DNA of 64,000 nt from CAG-103 sp963627135 (GTDB lineage: Bacteria; Bacillota; Clostridia; Oscillospirales; Oscillospiraceae), in assembly GCA_963627135.1 (NCBI GenBank), contig CAVFZY010000015.1:1-64000 (forward strand). Reading direction: 5' to 3'. Below the pieces are notes generated by a model, which worked only from the letters and a program-made list of their open reading frames with translations, made no database searches and was not told the origin of the DNA. The position numbers and the translations under genes are program-made. Of this stretch, positions 33,039 through 42,501 are shown one piece after another (the first letter of the stretch is position 1; each line of letters begins with the position of its first letter).

Positions 33039-33073
33039 ACCGGTGTCCCGAAAGCGGGACACCGGTTTTTCTG
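33039..33073 (+). terminator. Terminator of argH
   Basis: AACCGGTGTCCCG-AAAG-CGGGACACCGGTTTTT. Confidence 0.85.
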
Positions 33074-33104
33074 TCGCCTTTTGTACAGACAGCAAAAAAA
33101 CCGC

Positions 33105-33133
33105 TTGCGGCTTGGGATGATTTCCGGTATACT
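33105..33133 (+). promoter_or_regulatory. Promoter of the first LRR-SLH gene
   Basis: TTGCGG (33105-33110), 17-base spacer, TATACT (33128-33133). The surrounding bases are closely similar to the promoter of the second LRR-SLH gene at 34924. Confidence 0.75.
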
Positions 33134-33169
33134 GAATATACTGACTTTTTGCAGCAAAGGAGACCTGAC

Positions 33170-34837
33170 ATGAAAAAGAAACTTCTGAGCATCCTGCTCG
33201 TGCTGAGCCTGATGCTCGCGCTCGTCCCGGCGGCCTTCGCGGCCGACGTTGTCGACAGCGGCACCTGCGGCGCCGACGGCGACGGCAGCAGCGTCACCTG
33301 GACGATCGACAAAAACGGCGTTCTGACCGTCACCGGTACCGGTGCGATCACGTCCGACGCCATGCAGATCCGGCAGCTGAGCTATCGCAGTGACGTGACC
33401 TCTGCCGTCATCGGTGAGGGCATCACGGACATGGGCGCGCTCTGGCTGGGCTACACATCGCTGACCAGCGTGTCGTTCCCGGACACGATCACCCTGCTGA
33501 AAAACGTGTGCAGCGGCTGCCCGGAGCTGACGAGCGTGCGTCTGCCGGCCAAGCTGGAGTCGCTTGTCGGCGCCTTCACGGGGTGCAAAAGCCTGACGAC
33601 GATCGCGCTGCCGGACACACTGAAGTTCATTTCGGACAGCTTTGCCAGCTGCGAGGGCCTGACCGAGGTCGTGATCCCCGAGGGTGTGACGGCGCTTGGC
33701 GAAGGCGTGTTTGACGGGTGCACGAACCTCGTGCGTCTGACGTTGCCCTCGACACTGCAGGAGATCGGCAGCTTTTGCTTCGGCGAATGCCGCGCACTCA
33801 AGAGCGTTTCCATCCCGGAGGGCATTACAAGACTCGAGAGCCATCTGTTTTACAACTGCACCGGGCTGGAGAGCATTTCGCTTCCCGCCTCACTGACGAG
33901 CATCGGCTATCTGACATTCTCCGGTGCCCGCAATGTCAAGGTCGTCTGCTATGCCGGCACGGAGGAGCAGTGGAAGGCGCTCTCCCTTTCAAAGGACCTG
34001 TTCTCCGGTGCGAAGATCTGCTACGAGCATCCGGACCATGTCTTTGACCCGCTGACGAATACGCCTGCGACCTGTACGGACGACGGCCGCATTGCCGGTA
34101 CCTGCACCGTCTGCGGCTACAGCATGGACACCGTGCTGCCCGCATACGGCCATGACTGGGACGAGGGTAAGGTCCTCTCGGAGCCGGATGGCCTGCTCTG
34201 CGGCTTTATTGAGCACACCTGCCGCCGCTGCGGCGGCACGGGCTATACGGTGCTCGACCCTGAGGTCCTTGCCTATGAGCAGTTCACGGACATCGACCCC
34301 AACGCCTGGTCGTATGAGGGCATCCAGTTCTGCGTCATGATGGGCTACATGTCCGGCACGGGCGACACGACCTTCGCGCCCGACGGCGTGACCACACGCG
34401 CGCAGATCGTGCAGATCCTCTATAACTTCGTCGGCGAACCGGAAGTCACCGGCGAAACGCCGTTCACCGACCTCACGCAGGATTGGTACAAGAACGCGGT
34501 GCTCTGGGCGTATCAGAACGGCGTCGTGGCCGGCACGTCGGACACGACCTTCTCGCCCGAGGAGCCCGTGACGCGCGAACAGATCGCGGTCCTGCTGGCC
34601 GAGTTCGCGGATAAGGTGCTCGAAGTCGGCGGCGCCGAGACTCCGGCCGATTTGTCCGCATACCCGGACGGCGCGCAGGTCTCCGACTGGGCGCGCGACG
34701 CCATGGCTGACGCGGTCGCGCTCGGCATCCTCAACGGCGCCGAGATCGACGGCACGCTCTGGCTCCTGCCGCAGGGTCAGGCCACCCGTGCGCAGGTCGC
34801 AACGCTCCTCGAGGGCTTCTGCGCAAGTCTCGCGTAA
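33170..34837 (+). CDS. BspA-type leucine-rich repeat surface protein with SLH domains
   Basis: A 555-residue secreted protein. A signal peptide (residues 1-24, ending VPAAFAA) leads into a short beta domain and about eight BspA/LRR_5-type repeats (about 85-290; SVSFPDTIT, TIALPDTLKFI, EVVIPEGVTALGEGVFDGC). A Cys-rich linker (HVFDPLTNTPATCTD..) and three SLH modules follow (about 375-553; FTDIDPNAWSYEGIQF, FTDLTQDWYKNAVLW, VSDWARDAMADAVALG). SLH modules bind secondary cell-wall polymer and LRR_5 repeats often mediate adhesion. The signal-peptide DNA is identical over 74 bases to that of the next gene. It has its own promoter and terminator. Confidence 0.88.
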   Translation: MKKKLLSILLVLSLMLALVPAAFAADVVDSGTCGADGDGSSVTWTIDKNGVLTVTGTGAITSDAMQIRQLSYRSDVTSAVIGEGITDMGALWLGYTSLTSVSFPDTITLLKNVCSGCPELTSVRLPAKLESLVGAFTGCKSLTTIALPDTLKFISDSFASCEGLTEVVIPEGVTALGEGVFDGCTNLVRLTLPSTLQEIGSFCFGECRALKSVSIPEGITRLESHLFYNCTGLESISLPASLTSIGYLTFSGARNVKVVCYAGTEEQWKALSLSKDLFSGAKICYEHPDHVFDPLTNTPATCTDDGRIAGTCTVCGYSMDTVLPAYGHDWDEGKVLSEPDGLLCGFIEHTCRRCGGTGYTVLDPEVLAYEQFTDIDPNAWSYEGIQFCVMMGYMSGTGDTTFAPDGVTTRAQIVQILYNFVGEPEVTGETPFTDLTQDWYKNAVLWAYQNGVVAGTSDTTFSPEEPVTREQIAVLLAEFADKVLEVGGAETPADLSAYPDGAQVSDWARDAMADAVALGILNGAEIDGTLWLLPQGQATRAQVATLLEGFCASLA

Positions 34838-34853
34838 ATCCATCTCCGATCAC

Positions 34854-34891
34854 CGAGCCGGCGTCCCTGAACGGGGCGCCGGCTTTTTTTG
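34854..34891 (+). terminator. Terminator of the first LRR-SLH gene
   Basis: GCCGGCGTCCC-TGAA-CGGGGCGCCGGC followed by TTTTTTT. Confidence 0.85.
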
Positions 34892-34923
34892 TCACTTTTT
34901 GCACAGACAGTACAAAAAGCCAC

Positions 34924-34952
34924 TTGCGGCAGGGGACGATTTCCAGTATACT
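34924..34952 (+). promoter_or_regulatory. Promoter of the second LRR-SLH gene
   Basis: TTGCGG (34924-34929), 17-base spacer, TATACT (34947-34952), embedded in sequence like that at 33105. Confidence 0.75.
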
Positions 34953-34988
34953 GAATACACCGACTATTGAAAGTAAAGGAGAAATGGT

Positions 34989-36566
34989 ATGAAAAAGAAA
35001 CTTCTGAGCATCCTGCTCGTGCTGAGCCTGATGCTCGCGCTCGTCCCGGCGGCCTTCGCGGCGGACGAGGTGAGCGCCGAACTGGGAAGCGATGGCACAA
35101 CGCTCACCTTCTCCGGCAGCGGCACGGCAACGGCCGACTGCTGGGACGGCGACTGGACCGCCGTTACGCACATTGCCCTCGGGTTTAACATCAGCGGCAT
35201 CGCCGAGGATGTGCTGGCCCGCTGCGTCAACCTCGTGTCCTTTGAGACCATCAAGGGCAGCTGGTATCTCCGGACCTACAACGGCGGCCTCATCTCCGAG
35301 GACAGCAAGCAGATGCTGGCCGCGCCGAACAAGTGCACGGTCTATGAGATCCCCGACTTGGTGAATACCGTCAAGACGGGCGCGTTCCGCTACTGTCAGG
35401 GCCTGACGGCGGTCACGTTCCCGGCGAGCCTCACCACCATTGAGGCTCAGGCCTTCACCAGCTGCCTGAGCCTGACGGACGTTCAGCTGCCGGACGGCCT
35501 GAAGACGATCGGCGACTTTGCCTTTGCCGGCTGCGCCGCGCTGACGAGCGTGCTCATCCCGAAGAGCGTCACGCGCATCGGCGCGGGCGCCTTCACCGGC
35601 TGCACCGCGCTCACGGCCATCGACTACAGCGGCACCGAGGCCGAGTGGGCCCAGCTGACCAAGGGCGAGAACGCGCTGCCGGAGGGCGTGACCGTGAACT
35701 TCAACGCGCCCATCCACCACTACGGTTCCTGGATGGGCACGGACCCGCACTGCACGACCGAGGGCCAGCGCACCCGCACCTGCAAGGACGACGGCTGCGG
35801 TCACACGGAGGAAATGACACTCCCCGCCCGCGGCCACTACTTCGACGGCGGCCGTGTGACGACACCGGCGACGGAGACCACAACCGGCGTGCGCACCTAT
35901 ACCTGCAAGACCTACGGCTGCAATGCCACGCGCACCGAGGAGATCCCCAAGCTCACCCCGCAGGTGCCCGTGAGCGAGCGCTTTGACGACGTCGATCCCG
36001 ACGGCTGGGCGTACGAGGACATTCAGTACTGCGTGGACCACAGCCTCATGTCCGGCGTCGGCGGCCGGCGCTTCGCACCCGACGTCGTGATGACCCGCGC
36101 GCAGATCGTGCAGGTGCTCTATAACATCGAGGGCGAGCCGGCCGTCACCGGCGAGACCCCGTTTACTGACCTCACGTCCGACTGGTATCAGAACGCGGTG
36201 CTCTGGGCGTACCAGACCGGCGTTGTGGCCGGCACGGGCGACGGTTCGACCTTCTCTCCCGACGACCCCGTCACGCGCGAGCAGACGGCCGTCATCCTCA
36301 TGGAGTACGCCGACCGGGTGCTCGACAAGTACCATCCGAACCAGTATGACCGGCTCTTCCCGTATCAGGACCGTGCGGACATCTCCGCCTATGCGCGCAC
36401 GGCCATGAACTGGGCGGTGGACCACAATCTGTTCAGCGGCGTGCCGGGCCCGGGCGGCCTTTCGCTCAAGCCGCAGAGCGATGCCACTCGCGAGCAGATG
36501 GCCGTCATTCTGGCGCAGTTCTGCCGCGAGCTGAATGTCTGGAACGACCCCATCACACTCGCCTGA
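34989..36566 (+). CDS. Paralogous LRR_5-SLH surface protein
   Basis: A 525-residue paralogue of the preceding gene. It has the same signal peptide, a shorter set of LRR_5 repeats (about 85-230; AVTFPASLTTIEAQAF, DVQLPDGLKTIGDFAF, SVLIPKSVTRIGAGAF), two Cys-containing HYGSW/HTEEM-type linker modules and three SLH domains (about 330-522; FDDVDPDGWAYEDIQY, FTDLTSDWYQNAVLW, DISAYARTAMNWAVDH). It should be exported and held on the cell wall by SLH binding. Outside the signal region it diverges from its neighbour, so the pair arose by duplication or shares a conserved 5' cassette. Confidence 0.88.
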   Translation: MKKKLLSILLVLSLMLALVPAAFAADEVSAELGSDGTTLTFSGSGTATADCWDGDWTAVTHIALGFNISGIAEDVLARCVNLVSFETIKGSWYLRTYNGGLISEDSKQMLAAPNKCTVYEIPDLVNTVKTGAFRYCQGLTAVTFPASLTTIEAQAFTSCLSLTDVQLPDGLKTIGDFAFAGCAALTSVLIPKSVTRIGAGAFTGCTALTAIDYSGTEAEWAQLTKGENALPEGVTVNFNAPIHHYGSWMGTDPHCTTEGQRTRTCKDDGCGHTEEMTLPARGHYFDGGRVTTPATETTTGVRTYTCKTYGCNATRTEEIPKLTPQVPVSERFDDVDPDGWAYEDIQYCVDHSLMSGVGGRRFAPDVVMTRAQIVQVLYNIEGEPAVTGETPFTDLTSDWYQNAVLWAYQTGVVAGTGDGSTFSPDDPVTREQTAVILMEYADRVLDKYHPNQYDRLFPYQDRADISAYARTAMNWAVDHNLFSGVPGPGGLSLKPQSDATREQMAVILAQFCRELNVWNDPITLA

Positions 36567-36579
36567 CCCGCATCCGTCT

Positions 36580-36612
36580 TTCGACCGGTGTCCCGTTTGG
36601 GACGCCGGTTTT
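36580..36612 (+). terminator. Terminator of the second LRR-SLH gene
   Basis: GACCGGTGTCCCG-TTT-GGGACGCCGGT followed by TTTTTG. Confidence 0.8.
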
Positions 36613-36711
36613 TTGCGCGGCGGGACAGGATACAATCTCCGGTTGCAAAGCTGTGTGCGAAATGATACAATTCTTTTAAACAATTGCGGATGTACAGAAG
36701 GAGTGAGGCGT

Positions 36712-37290
36712 ATGGGCGAGACCATCCGGAGCAAACAAAACCAGCTCACCCGGGACGAGATCTACAGCAGCTTTCTTGATCTGCTGGAGCAAAAGCCGGC
36801 CGAGACCATCAAGGTCACGGACGTCTGCAAGCGCGCGGGTATCAGCCGCGGGACTTTTTACCGCTATTATCTCGATGTTGCTGACCTCTCGGCGGACGTT
36901 GATGGATGGTATGCCCGGCTGCTCACGCCGTATATCGAGCGGCTGTTTTCCTTCGCCGAGCGCGACCGAACGGTGTCGCTGTCCATCCTTACGGAGCTGA
37001 TGCAGCAGCTGACCGCGCACCCGAAATACTGCCGGGTCCTCCTCTGTACGGAGCGCGGTGAGGCAGCGCGTGCACAGGCACGCGCGCTGATCTATGCGCA
37101 CTACCGGCAGTGGCTGGCTGCCTACCATCCGGAAATCGAGCCCGAGCAGGCGCTCTACGGTATCGCTGCTTCATCGCACGGCGGTCTGGCTGTACTTCAG
37201 CGCTGGATCGAAAACGGCTTTCGTGAGACGCCGGAGCAATTGCTGAACTATTTTCCGCGTATGAAGCAGACAGGACATGACACTGTGTAA
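36712..37290 (+). CDS. TetR/AcrR-family regulator
   Basis: A 192-residue TetR-type regulator. The N-terminal HTH reads TIKVTDVCKRAGISRGTFYR (about residues 35-54), followed by the YYLDVADL helix-4 segment and an all-helical ligand domain. This style (DVCKRAGISRGTFYRYY) is typical of the TetR_C-type regulators of Clostridia. The start is the ATG after AAGGAGTGAGGCGT. It lies alone between two SLH-protein genes, upstream of the one at 37455, and could regulate it; no operator was identified. Confidence 0.85.
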   Translation: MGETIRSKQNQLTRDEIYSSFLDLLEQKPAETIKVTDVCKRAGISRGTFYRYYLDVADLSADVDGWYARLLTPYIERLFSFAERDRTVSLSILTELMQQLTAHPKYCRVLLCTERGEAARAQARALIYAHYRQWLAAYHPEIEPEQALYGIAASSHGGLAVLQRWIENGFRETPEQLLNYFPRMKQTGHDTV

Positions 37291-37308
37291 CACTTTCTGA
37301 AAACGTGT

Positions 37309-37371
37309 AAGAATCGCACATATTTTGAACATTTTTTAAAATTATGTTCAAAATATGTGCGATTTTTGCGA
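37309..37371 (+). terminator. Long AT-rich hairpin terminator
   Basis: A 21-base perfect stem (AATCGCACATATTTTGAACAT with its complement) around an 11-base AT loop, followed by TTTTTGCG. Unusually long for this window; it separates the TetR gene from the next SLH gene and would work in both directions. Confidence 0.8.
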
Positions 37372-37454
37372 AATCGTCAGTTGATTCATAAATAAAGAAC
37401 GGTTACAATGTGGTTACATTCTCACGAATTTACCTGAAAGGAGCACATTTGCTT

Positions 37455-40214
37455 ATGAAGACCCGCACACGCAAGCTCCTGACCCTGCTGTTGGTAGCGG
37501 CTATGGTCATGAGTCTGATGGTCCCGGCACTCGCGGTCGATACTGCGTACTCCGCGACCCCCTATACCTACGACGCCGGAGACTACACCTTCGGTAAAAT
37601 TTCGCACCCGAACAGTGCACCAGGCCAGGCGGACGGCCTGGTCGATTACACCGGTAACGGTACCGTAGCCGTGACTGGAAGCACCGACGCCGCTGCTGGC
37701 CAGGGCGACCGCGGCCAGAGCTATTCCTGGTCTGCTATGGCCTACGGCGACTATGTCTATGTCGGCACCTGCTATGCCGCCATGGGGCAGACGCTCACAG
37801 CGATGGATACCGTTATGGGCCACGATTTTGATGAGGAGACCATGCGTGCAGAACTCAACGCCATCTTCAACGGAACGTTCTTCTACGGCCAGGACGACGG
37901 CGCCGACTCCAAGGGTATTCTCGTAAAGGTCAATGTGCACACCGGTGAGATGACGCTGCTCATGTCCCAGTCGCTCAACGGCATCGCGCCGTTGTTCCGC
38001 AATGCCATCTGCTACAAAGACAAGCTCTATTTCTGCGGCAGTGTCAACACCAACGGCCGCGGTGGGCTGCCGAGCGTCTATGAGATCGACCCGAGCGACG
38101 ACAGCATCACCTGCGTCTACGAGGGCCTGTCAAATATGCAGGAATACGCGCAGGCGTACAAGGCCGGCGTCTGCACCGGCATCCGCGGCATGGCGGTCTA
38201 TGACGGCAAGCTCGTCATCAGCAACGTCGGCATCGACGGCGGCTATCTGCTCATCAGCGACGATCCGTCGCAGGGCTTCACGAAGATCGCTACGCAGGCA
38301 GACCTCTATAATTATCCCGCCGTGCACTATGTCGACAGCGTTTACGGCGGCGGCATCTGGGAGATCGTCGAGTACAACGGCAGCCTCTATGTCGCCATGT
38401 GCACCGGCACGCCCGCCACGCGCGTGGGCGACAACATGCGCTCGTTCGCCATTGTGCGCGGCAACTGCTCCGGCGACTGGAGCGACCCCAACGCATGGAC
38501 GTGGACACCGGTCGTGGGCGATCAGGCTGATGGTGCGAAGTACACCTTCGGTATCGACCCGGAACGCACCCGCGCTGCGGCCTGCAACATGTGTATTTAT
38601 GACGGTTATCTCTACATCGGCGAGTACAACGATGAGGAGATCCCGCTCGAGGAGCTCATGTTCAGCCAGGACTTTGGCTTCCTCGCGCGCAACCTTGAGC
38701 AGTCTGTCAACCTCTACCGTATGTCCATCGGATCTGACGGCACTGAGCAGATGGAGCTCGTCGTCGGCGAGCCGACGGATATGTTCCCGGCTGGCGGCAT
38801 CCTGTGCCAGGAGTCCGGCTTCGGTGACTATGAAAACCAGTATTTCTGGCAGTCGAAGGTGTTCGACGGTAAGCTCTTTCTCGGCACATTCGACACCAGC
38901 TCTCTGCTGCACCCGCTCGGTCAGTTCACCAACGGTGACCTCCTGAAGATGTCACGCGAGGAGTGGGCCAGCCAGCTTGGTTACCTCAAGGTGCTGATCA
39001 AACTCCTGCTGAATAAGAACCAGTCCGGCGACGGCACGCTGCTGGCCGCTGAACCCGTGGACGCGGACGCTGCTATTGACGCTGCCGTCGAAGCGGTCAA
39101 CGACGAGAACCCTGAACTCTACTCGCTCACCGACGTGCAATACACCACGCTGCGTCAGGCACTGCAGGACGGAACCTATACTGCATATTACAGCCTGTCC
39201 ACGCTGAGCAGCCTGAACCAGCTCAACAGCCTGCTTGCTCAGCTGACCGATCTTGTCGAAACGAACGATATTTCGGGCTTCGTTGAGATCTATCAGCAGG
39301 CCAACGACCTGTACGCGAGCCTCAGCGACAAGCTGCCCGATGCGCTCAAGAAGCTTTATGAAGTGCTTGTGCGCGTGACCGAGCTGGAAAACATGAAAGA
39401 TCTTGTCATCTGCCTCAACAAGCTCTCGACCGCTACGCGCGGCTTCGGCCTGTACGCCATCACGTCCGACGACGGCCAGCTTTCGCTCGAAACGCTCACG
39501 CGCGACGGCTTCGGCGACCCGTACAACCACGGCCTGCGTATCTTCGCCACGAACGATGAGCAGGGGTGGATGGTTATCGGAACGGCCAACCCCTTCATGG
39601 GTACACAGCTCTGGCGCACGACCGTGGAAACGTCTGACCCGATGAGCCGCTTTACCGATCTGGACCCGGATAACTGGGCCTATTCCGGCATCGCCTATTG
39701 CGTGCAGAACGGACTCATGACCGGCACGAGTGACACAACGTTCTTGCCGGACGGTGTGACCACGCGTGCGCAGATCGTGCAGATCCTCTATAACCTCGCG
39801 GGCGAACCGGCCGTCAACGGCACGACGCCGTTCACCGACCTGACGAATGACTGGTATCAGGATGCGGTGCTCTGGGCGTACCAGACCGGCGTCGTGGCCG
39901 GCACGTCGGACACGACCTTCTCACCGGAAGCGCCTGTCACGCGTGAGCAGATCGCTGTCATCCTTATGGAGTTTGCCTCAAAGGTCCTTCAGTTCGAGAG
40001 CGGTGAGACTCCGGCGGATCTTTCGGCGTTCCCGGATGGGGCGGACGTATCCGACTGGGCGCAGGCCGCCATGGCTGACGCCGTGGCGCTCGGCATCCTC
40101 AGCGGCGCCGAGATCGACGGCGCGCTCTGGCTCCTGCCGCAGGGTCAGGCTACCCGCGCGCAGGTCGCGACCCTTCTTAAGGGCTTCTGTGAGGCCATTG
40201 TTTACGCGCAGTAA
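37455..40214 (+). CDS. Large SLH-anchored surface protein with propeller-like domain
   Basis: A 919-residue exported protein. A signal peptide (1-29, ending VPALAV) precedes an acidic domain of about 500 residues built of repeated strand motifs such as GDYVYVGTCYA, KDKLYFCGSVN, YDGKLVISNVG, YNGSLYVAMC and FDGKLFLGTFD. These suggest a beta-propeller. A helical region follows (about 515-680), then three SLH domains (about 735-915; FTDLDPDNWAYSGIAYC, FTDLTNDWYQDAVLW, VSDWAQAAMADAVALG). It should sit on the cell wall; ligand or enzymatic role unknown. The SLH section is very close to that of the 33170 gene. The start follows AAAGGAGC. Confidence 0.85.
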   Translation: MKTRTRKLLTLLLVAAMVMSLMVPALAVDTAYSATPYTYDAGDYTFGKISHPNSAPGQADGLVDYTGNGTVAVTGSTDAAAGQGDRGQSYSWSAMAYGDYVYVGTCYAAMGQTLTAMDTVMGHDFDEETMRAELNAIFNGTFFYGQDDGADSKGILVKVNVHTGEMTLLMSQSLNGIAPLFRNAICYKDKLYFCGSVNTNGRGGLPSVYEIDPSDDSITCVYEGLSNMQEYAQAYKAGVCTGIRGMAVYDGKLVISNVGIDGGYLLISDDPSQGFTKIATQADLYNYPAVHYVDSVYGGGIWEIVEYNGSLYVAMCTGTPATRVGDNMRSFAIVRGNCSGDWSDPNAWTWTPVVGDQADGAKYTFGIDPERTRAAACNMCIYDGYLYIGEYNDEEIPLEELMFSQDFGFLARNLEQSVNLYRMSIGSDGTEQMELVVGEPTDMFPAGGILCQESGFGDYENQYFWQSKVFDGKLFLGTFDTSSLLHPLGQFTNGDLLKMSREEWASQLGYLKVLIKLLLNKNQSGDGTLLAAEPVDADAAIDAAVEAVNDENPELYSLTDVQYTTLRQALQDGTYTAYYSLSTLSSLNQLNSLLAQLTDLVETNDISGFVEIYQQANDLYASLSDKLPDALKKLYEVLVRVTELENMKDLVICLNKLSTATRGFGLYAITSDDGQLSLETLTRDGFGDPYNHGLRIFATNDEQGWMVIGTANPFMGTQLWRTTVETSDPMSRFTDLDPDNWAYSGIAYCVQNGLMTGTSDTTFLPDGVTTRAQIVQILYNLAGEPAVNGTTPFTDLTNDWYQDAVLWAYQTGVVAGTSDTTFSPEAPVTREQIAVILMEFASKVLQFESGETPADLSAFPDGADVSDWAQAAMADAVALGILSGAEIDGALWLLPQGQATRAQVATLLKGFCEAIVYAQ

Positions 40215-40229
40215 GATCACGGCTTTTTG

Positions 40230-40266
40230 TGCATCCGCGCCGAAAACGGCGCGGATGCATGTTTTT
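40230..40266 (+). terminator. Terminator of the large SLH gene
   Basis: TGCATCCGCGCC-GAAAAC-GGCGCGGATGCA followed by TGTTTTTG. Confidence 0.85.
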
Positions 40267-40353
40267 GCGGGCACTTAATTTTTCTTAAAGAGGCCCAAAG
40301 CCTCTGGGCGAAGACGGCCCGGATGTGTTAGGATAGACCCCAGAGGTGATACC

Positions 40354-41055
40354 ATGGAAAACCTGGAGACCCCCGTCCGCATCCTCGTCGTGGATGACGA
40401 GCCGGACATCCGCAATATTTTGCATATCCTGCTCTCGTCGCGCGGCTACGAGGTTGACGAGGCCGAAAACGGCCTGCGCGCCGTGGAGCTTGTGCGCGCG
40501 CAGCCGGACTATGATCTCATTATATTGGACATCATGATGCCAGGCATGGACGGCGTGGCTGCCTGCACGGAGATCCGGCAGCACAGCGTCGCGCCGATCC
40601 TGTTTCTCACGGCGAAGGCCCAGCCCGCCGACATGAGCGACGCCTACGGCAGCGGCGGCGACGATTATCTCATCAAGCCCTTTTCCAACCACGAGCTGTT
40701 CCTGCGGGTCGATTCACTCATCCGGCGCTACCGCGTCTACCACGGCAAGGGCGACGCGCCGACGGTCATCGACGCGCTCGAGATCAACCGCGAAAAGGGC
40801 ACCGTGTGCAAAAACGGCCGCGCCGTCGAGATGACCAAGACGGAGTTTGAGCTGCTGCAGTACCTCATCGCCAACCGCGGCGCGGCCGTGTCCGCGCGCA
40901 AGCTCTATGAGGATGTCTGGCACGAGAAGTTCCTGCCCAGCTCCGCCAACACCGTCATGGTGCACATCCTCAAGCTGCGTAAGAAACTCGAGGATGACCC
41001 GGCCAACCCGACCCTCATCCGCACGGTCTGGGGAAAGGGGTATCAGATTGATTAG
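40354..41055 (+). CDS. OmpR/VanR-type response regulator
   Basis: A 233-residue response regulator. The receiver domain has the acidic pair DDE at 14-16, phosphoacceptor D59 in LIILDIMMPGMDG and K108 in LIKPF. A winged-helix OmpR-type DNA-binding domain follows (about 135-232; MTKTEFELLQYL, VWGKGYQID). It is the partner of the histidine kinase whose TTG start lies within its last codons (8-base overlap), so both are translated together. Regulon unknown; neighbours suggest envelope functions. Confidence 0.92.
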   Translation: MENLETPVRILVVDDEPDIRNILHILLSSRGYEVDEAENGLRAVELVRAQPDYDLIILDIMMPGMDGVAACTEIRQHSVAPILFLTAKAQPADMSDAYGSGGDDYLIKPFSNHELFLRVDSLIRRYRVYHGKGDAPTVIDALEINREKGTVCKNGRAVEMTKTEFELLQYLIANRGAAVSARKLYEDVWHEKFLPSSANTVMVHILKLRKKLEDDPANPTLIRTVWGKGYQID

Positions 41056-42373
41056 AAAGTGGCGCTCGTCGATCAATGCGCGCATGATCTTCGTACTTAT
41101 CGCTGCACTGGTCGTGGGTGTGATGTGCTATTTCGGTGTGGACGCACTCGGTGTTGCGGCGATCGACCGCTGGTACCTGAGCGACGACGCCGTCGCGGCG
41201 CGCAACCTGGAGCACCAGCGCAGCCTGCAGCAGTTCGTGTGGGACGGCGGCGTTTCGTCGCGCGACACGGAGGCCATCGAGCAGTGGTCACGCAATGAGA
41301 AAAGCGCCAGTGTCATCGTCTATCAGGCAAGCGGCGGCCCCTATGAGGCCGGTGCCTGGGGCACGAGCGAATTACTCGAGGACACAACGCAAAATGATAT
41401 CAGTAATCTCGGCTACAGCTTCTGTCTCCTGCAGTTTGCCGACGGGGAATGCCGTGTCGCTGTGTGCGACTATTCCGAGCAGTGGCTCTACGGCTATGTG
41501 CAGCTTGGTGCGCTCGCGCTGGCGTTTCTAATCTATTCGTGCATCTCCATCGGTTTTGCGCGGCGGTTCACGCGGCGCGTCACGCGCCTGTCGGAGGCCG
41601 TCAGCGCGGCCGGCGCGCTCAACCAGACGATCCCCATCGTCGGCACAGACGAGCTCGCGCGGCTGGCGGCCAGCGTCAACACCATGCGCGACATGATCCT
41701 GGAGCGCACACGCAATGAGCAGACTGCCTGGCAGGCCAACAGCGACCTCATCACCGCCATGTCGCACGACATCCGCAACCCCCTCACGTCACTCATCGGC
41801 TATCTGGAACTGCTCGAGATGAGCCAGGACCGCCTGCCGGAGGACCTGCGCAGCTATGTGTTCGCCAGCCGCGACAAGGCCTATCAGCTCAAGGACCTGA
41901 CCGGGGAGATGTTCCGGTATTTTCTCGTGTTCAGCCGCGGCGAGCAGGAAACGCACCCCGAGTCCTACGACGCGCAGATCCTCTGCGTGCAGCTGCTCGG
42001 CGAGTGCGCGGCCGAGCTGCGCAGCCGGGGCTTTGATGTCAACCTCCTGCCGCTGACCACGCCCTGTACCGTCACGACCGACGTGCAGATGCTCAAGCGC
42101 GTGACGGATAATCTGCTCTCGAACATCGAAAAATACGCCGACCCCGCCGCGCGCCTGACCATTCTGGCTGAGTGCGAGGGTGGGCGGCTGCACGTCTGCT
42201 TTGCAAACCGCGCGCGCAGGGAGCTTGCACGCGTGGAGAGCAACCACATCGGCCTACGCACGTGCGAGGCGATTTTGAAGCTGCTCGGCGGCCAGTTTTT
42301 CACGCATTGCGTGGGCGATGATTTCTCGGCTGAGTTCGTCCTGCCGGTCACGCCGCCAGACGGTAAGACCTGA
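41048..42373 (+). CDS. Membrane sensor histidine kinase
   Basis: A 441-residue sensor kinase with membrane helices at about 12-30 and 150-170 bracketing an extracellular sensor of about 120 residues. A HAMP linker (about 170-222) and the HisKA box with H240 in MSHDIRNPLTSLIGYLELL follow. The ATPase domain has the N box (RVTDNLLSNIEKYAD), but the usual DxGxG G1 box is not obvious; HIGLRTCEAI marks the later part. This degenerate style occurs in VanS-like kinases of Clostridia. The TTG start overlaps the response regulator gene, with AAAGGGG upstream. It is followed by a strong terminator. Confidence 0.88.
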   Translation: MIRKWRSSINARMIFVLIAALVVGVMCYFGVDALGVAAIDRWYLSDDAVAARNLEHQRSLQQFVWDGGVSSRDTEAIEQWSRNEKSASVIVYQASGGPYEAGAWGTSELLEDTTQNDISNLGYSFCLLQFADGECRVAVCDYSEQWLYGYVQLGALALAFLIYSCISIGFARRFTRRVTRLSEAVSAAGALNQTIPIVGTDELARLAASVNTMRDMILERTRNEQTAWQANSDLITAMSHDIRNPLTSLIGYLELLEMSQDRLPEDLRSYVFASRDKAYQLKDLTGEMFRYFLVFSRGEQETHPESYDAQILCVQLLGECAAELRSRGFDVNLLPLTTPCTVTTDVQMLKRVTDNLLSNIEKYADPAARLTILAECEGGRLHVCFANRARRELARVESNHIGLRTCEAILKLLGGQFFTHCVGDDFSAEFVLPVTPPDGKT

Positions 42374-42384
42374 ACGGCGTATGT

Positions 42385-42412
42385 GCCCCCGGCTACGGCC
42401 GGGGGCTTTTTT
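42385..42412 (+). terminator. Terminator of the two-component operon
   Basis: GCCCCCGGC-TAC-GGCCGGGGGC followed by TTTTTT. Confidence 0.9.
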
Positions 42413-42501
42413 GCCGCAGGAAAATCGACCGGAATGTCCCTTGACCGTTTCCGGAATTTCGGATATGATAGAAAGATAACAACACGGAAGGAGGTGCGCG
42501 C

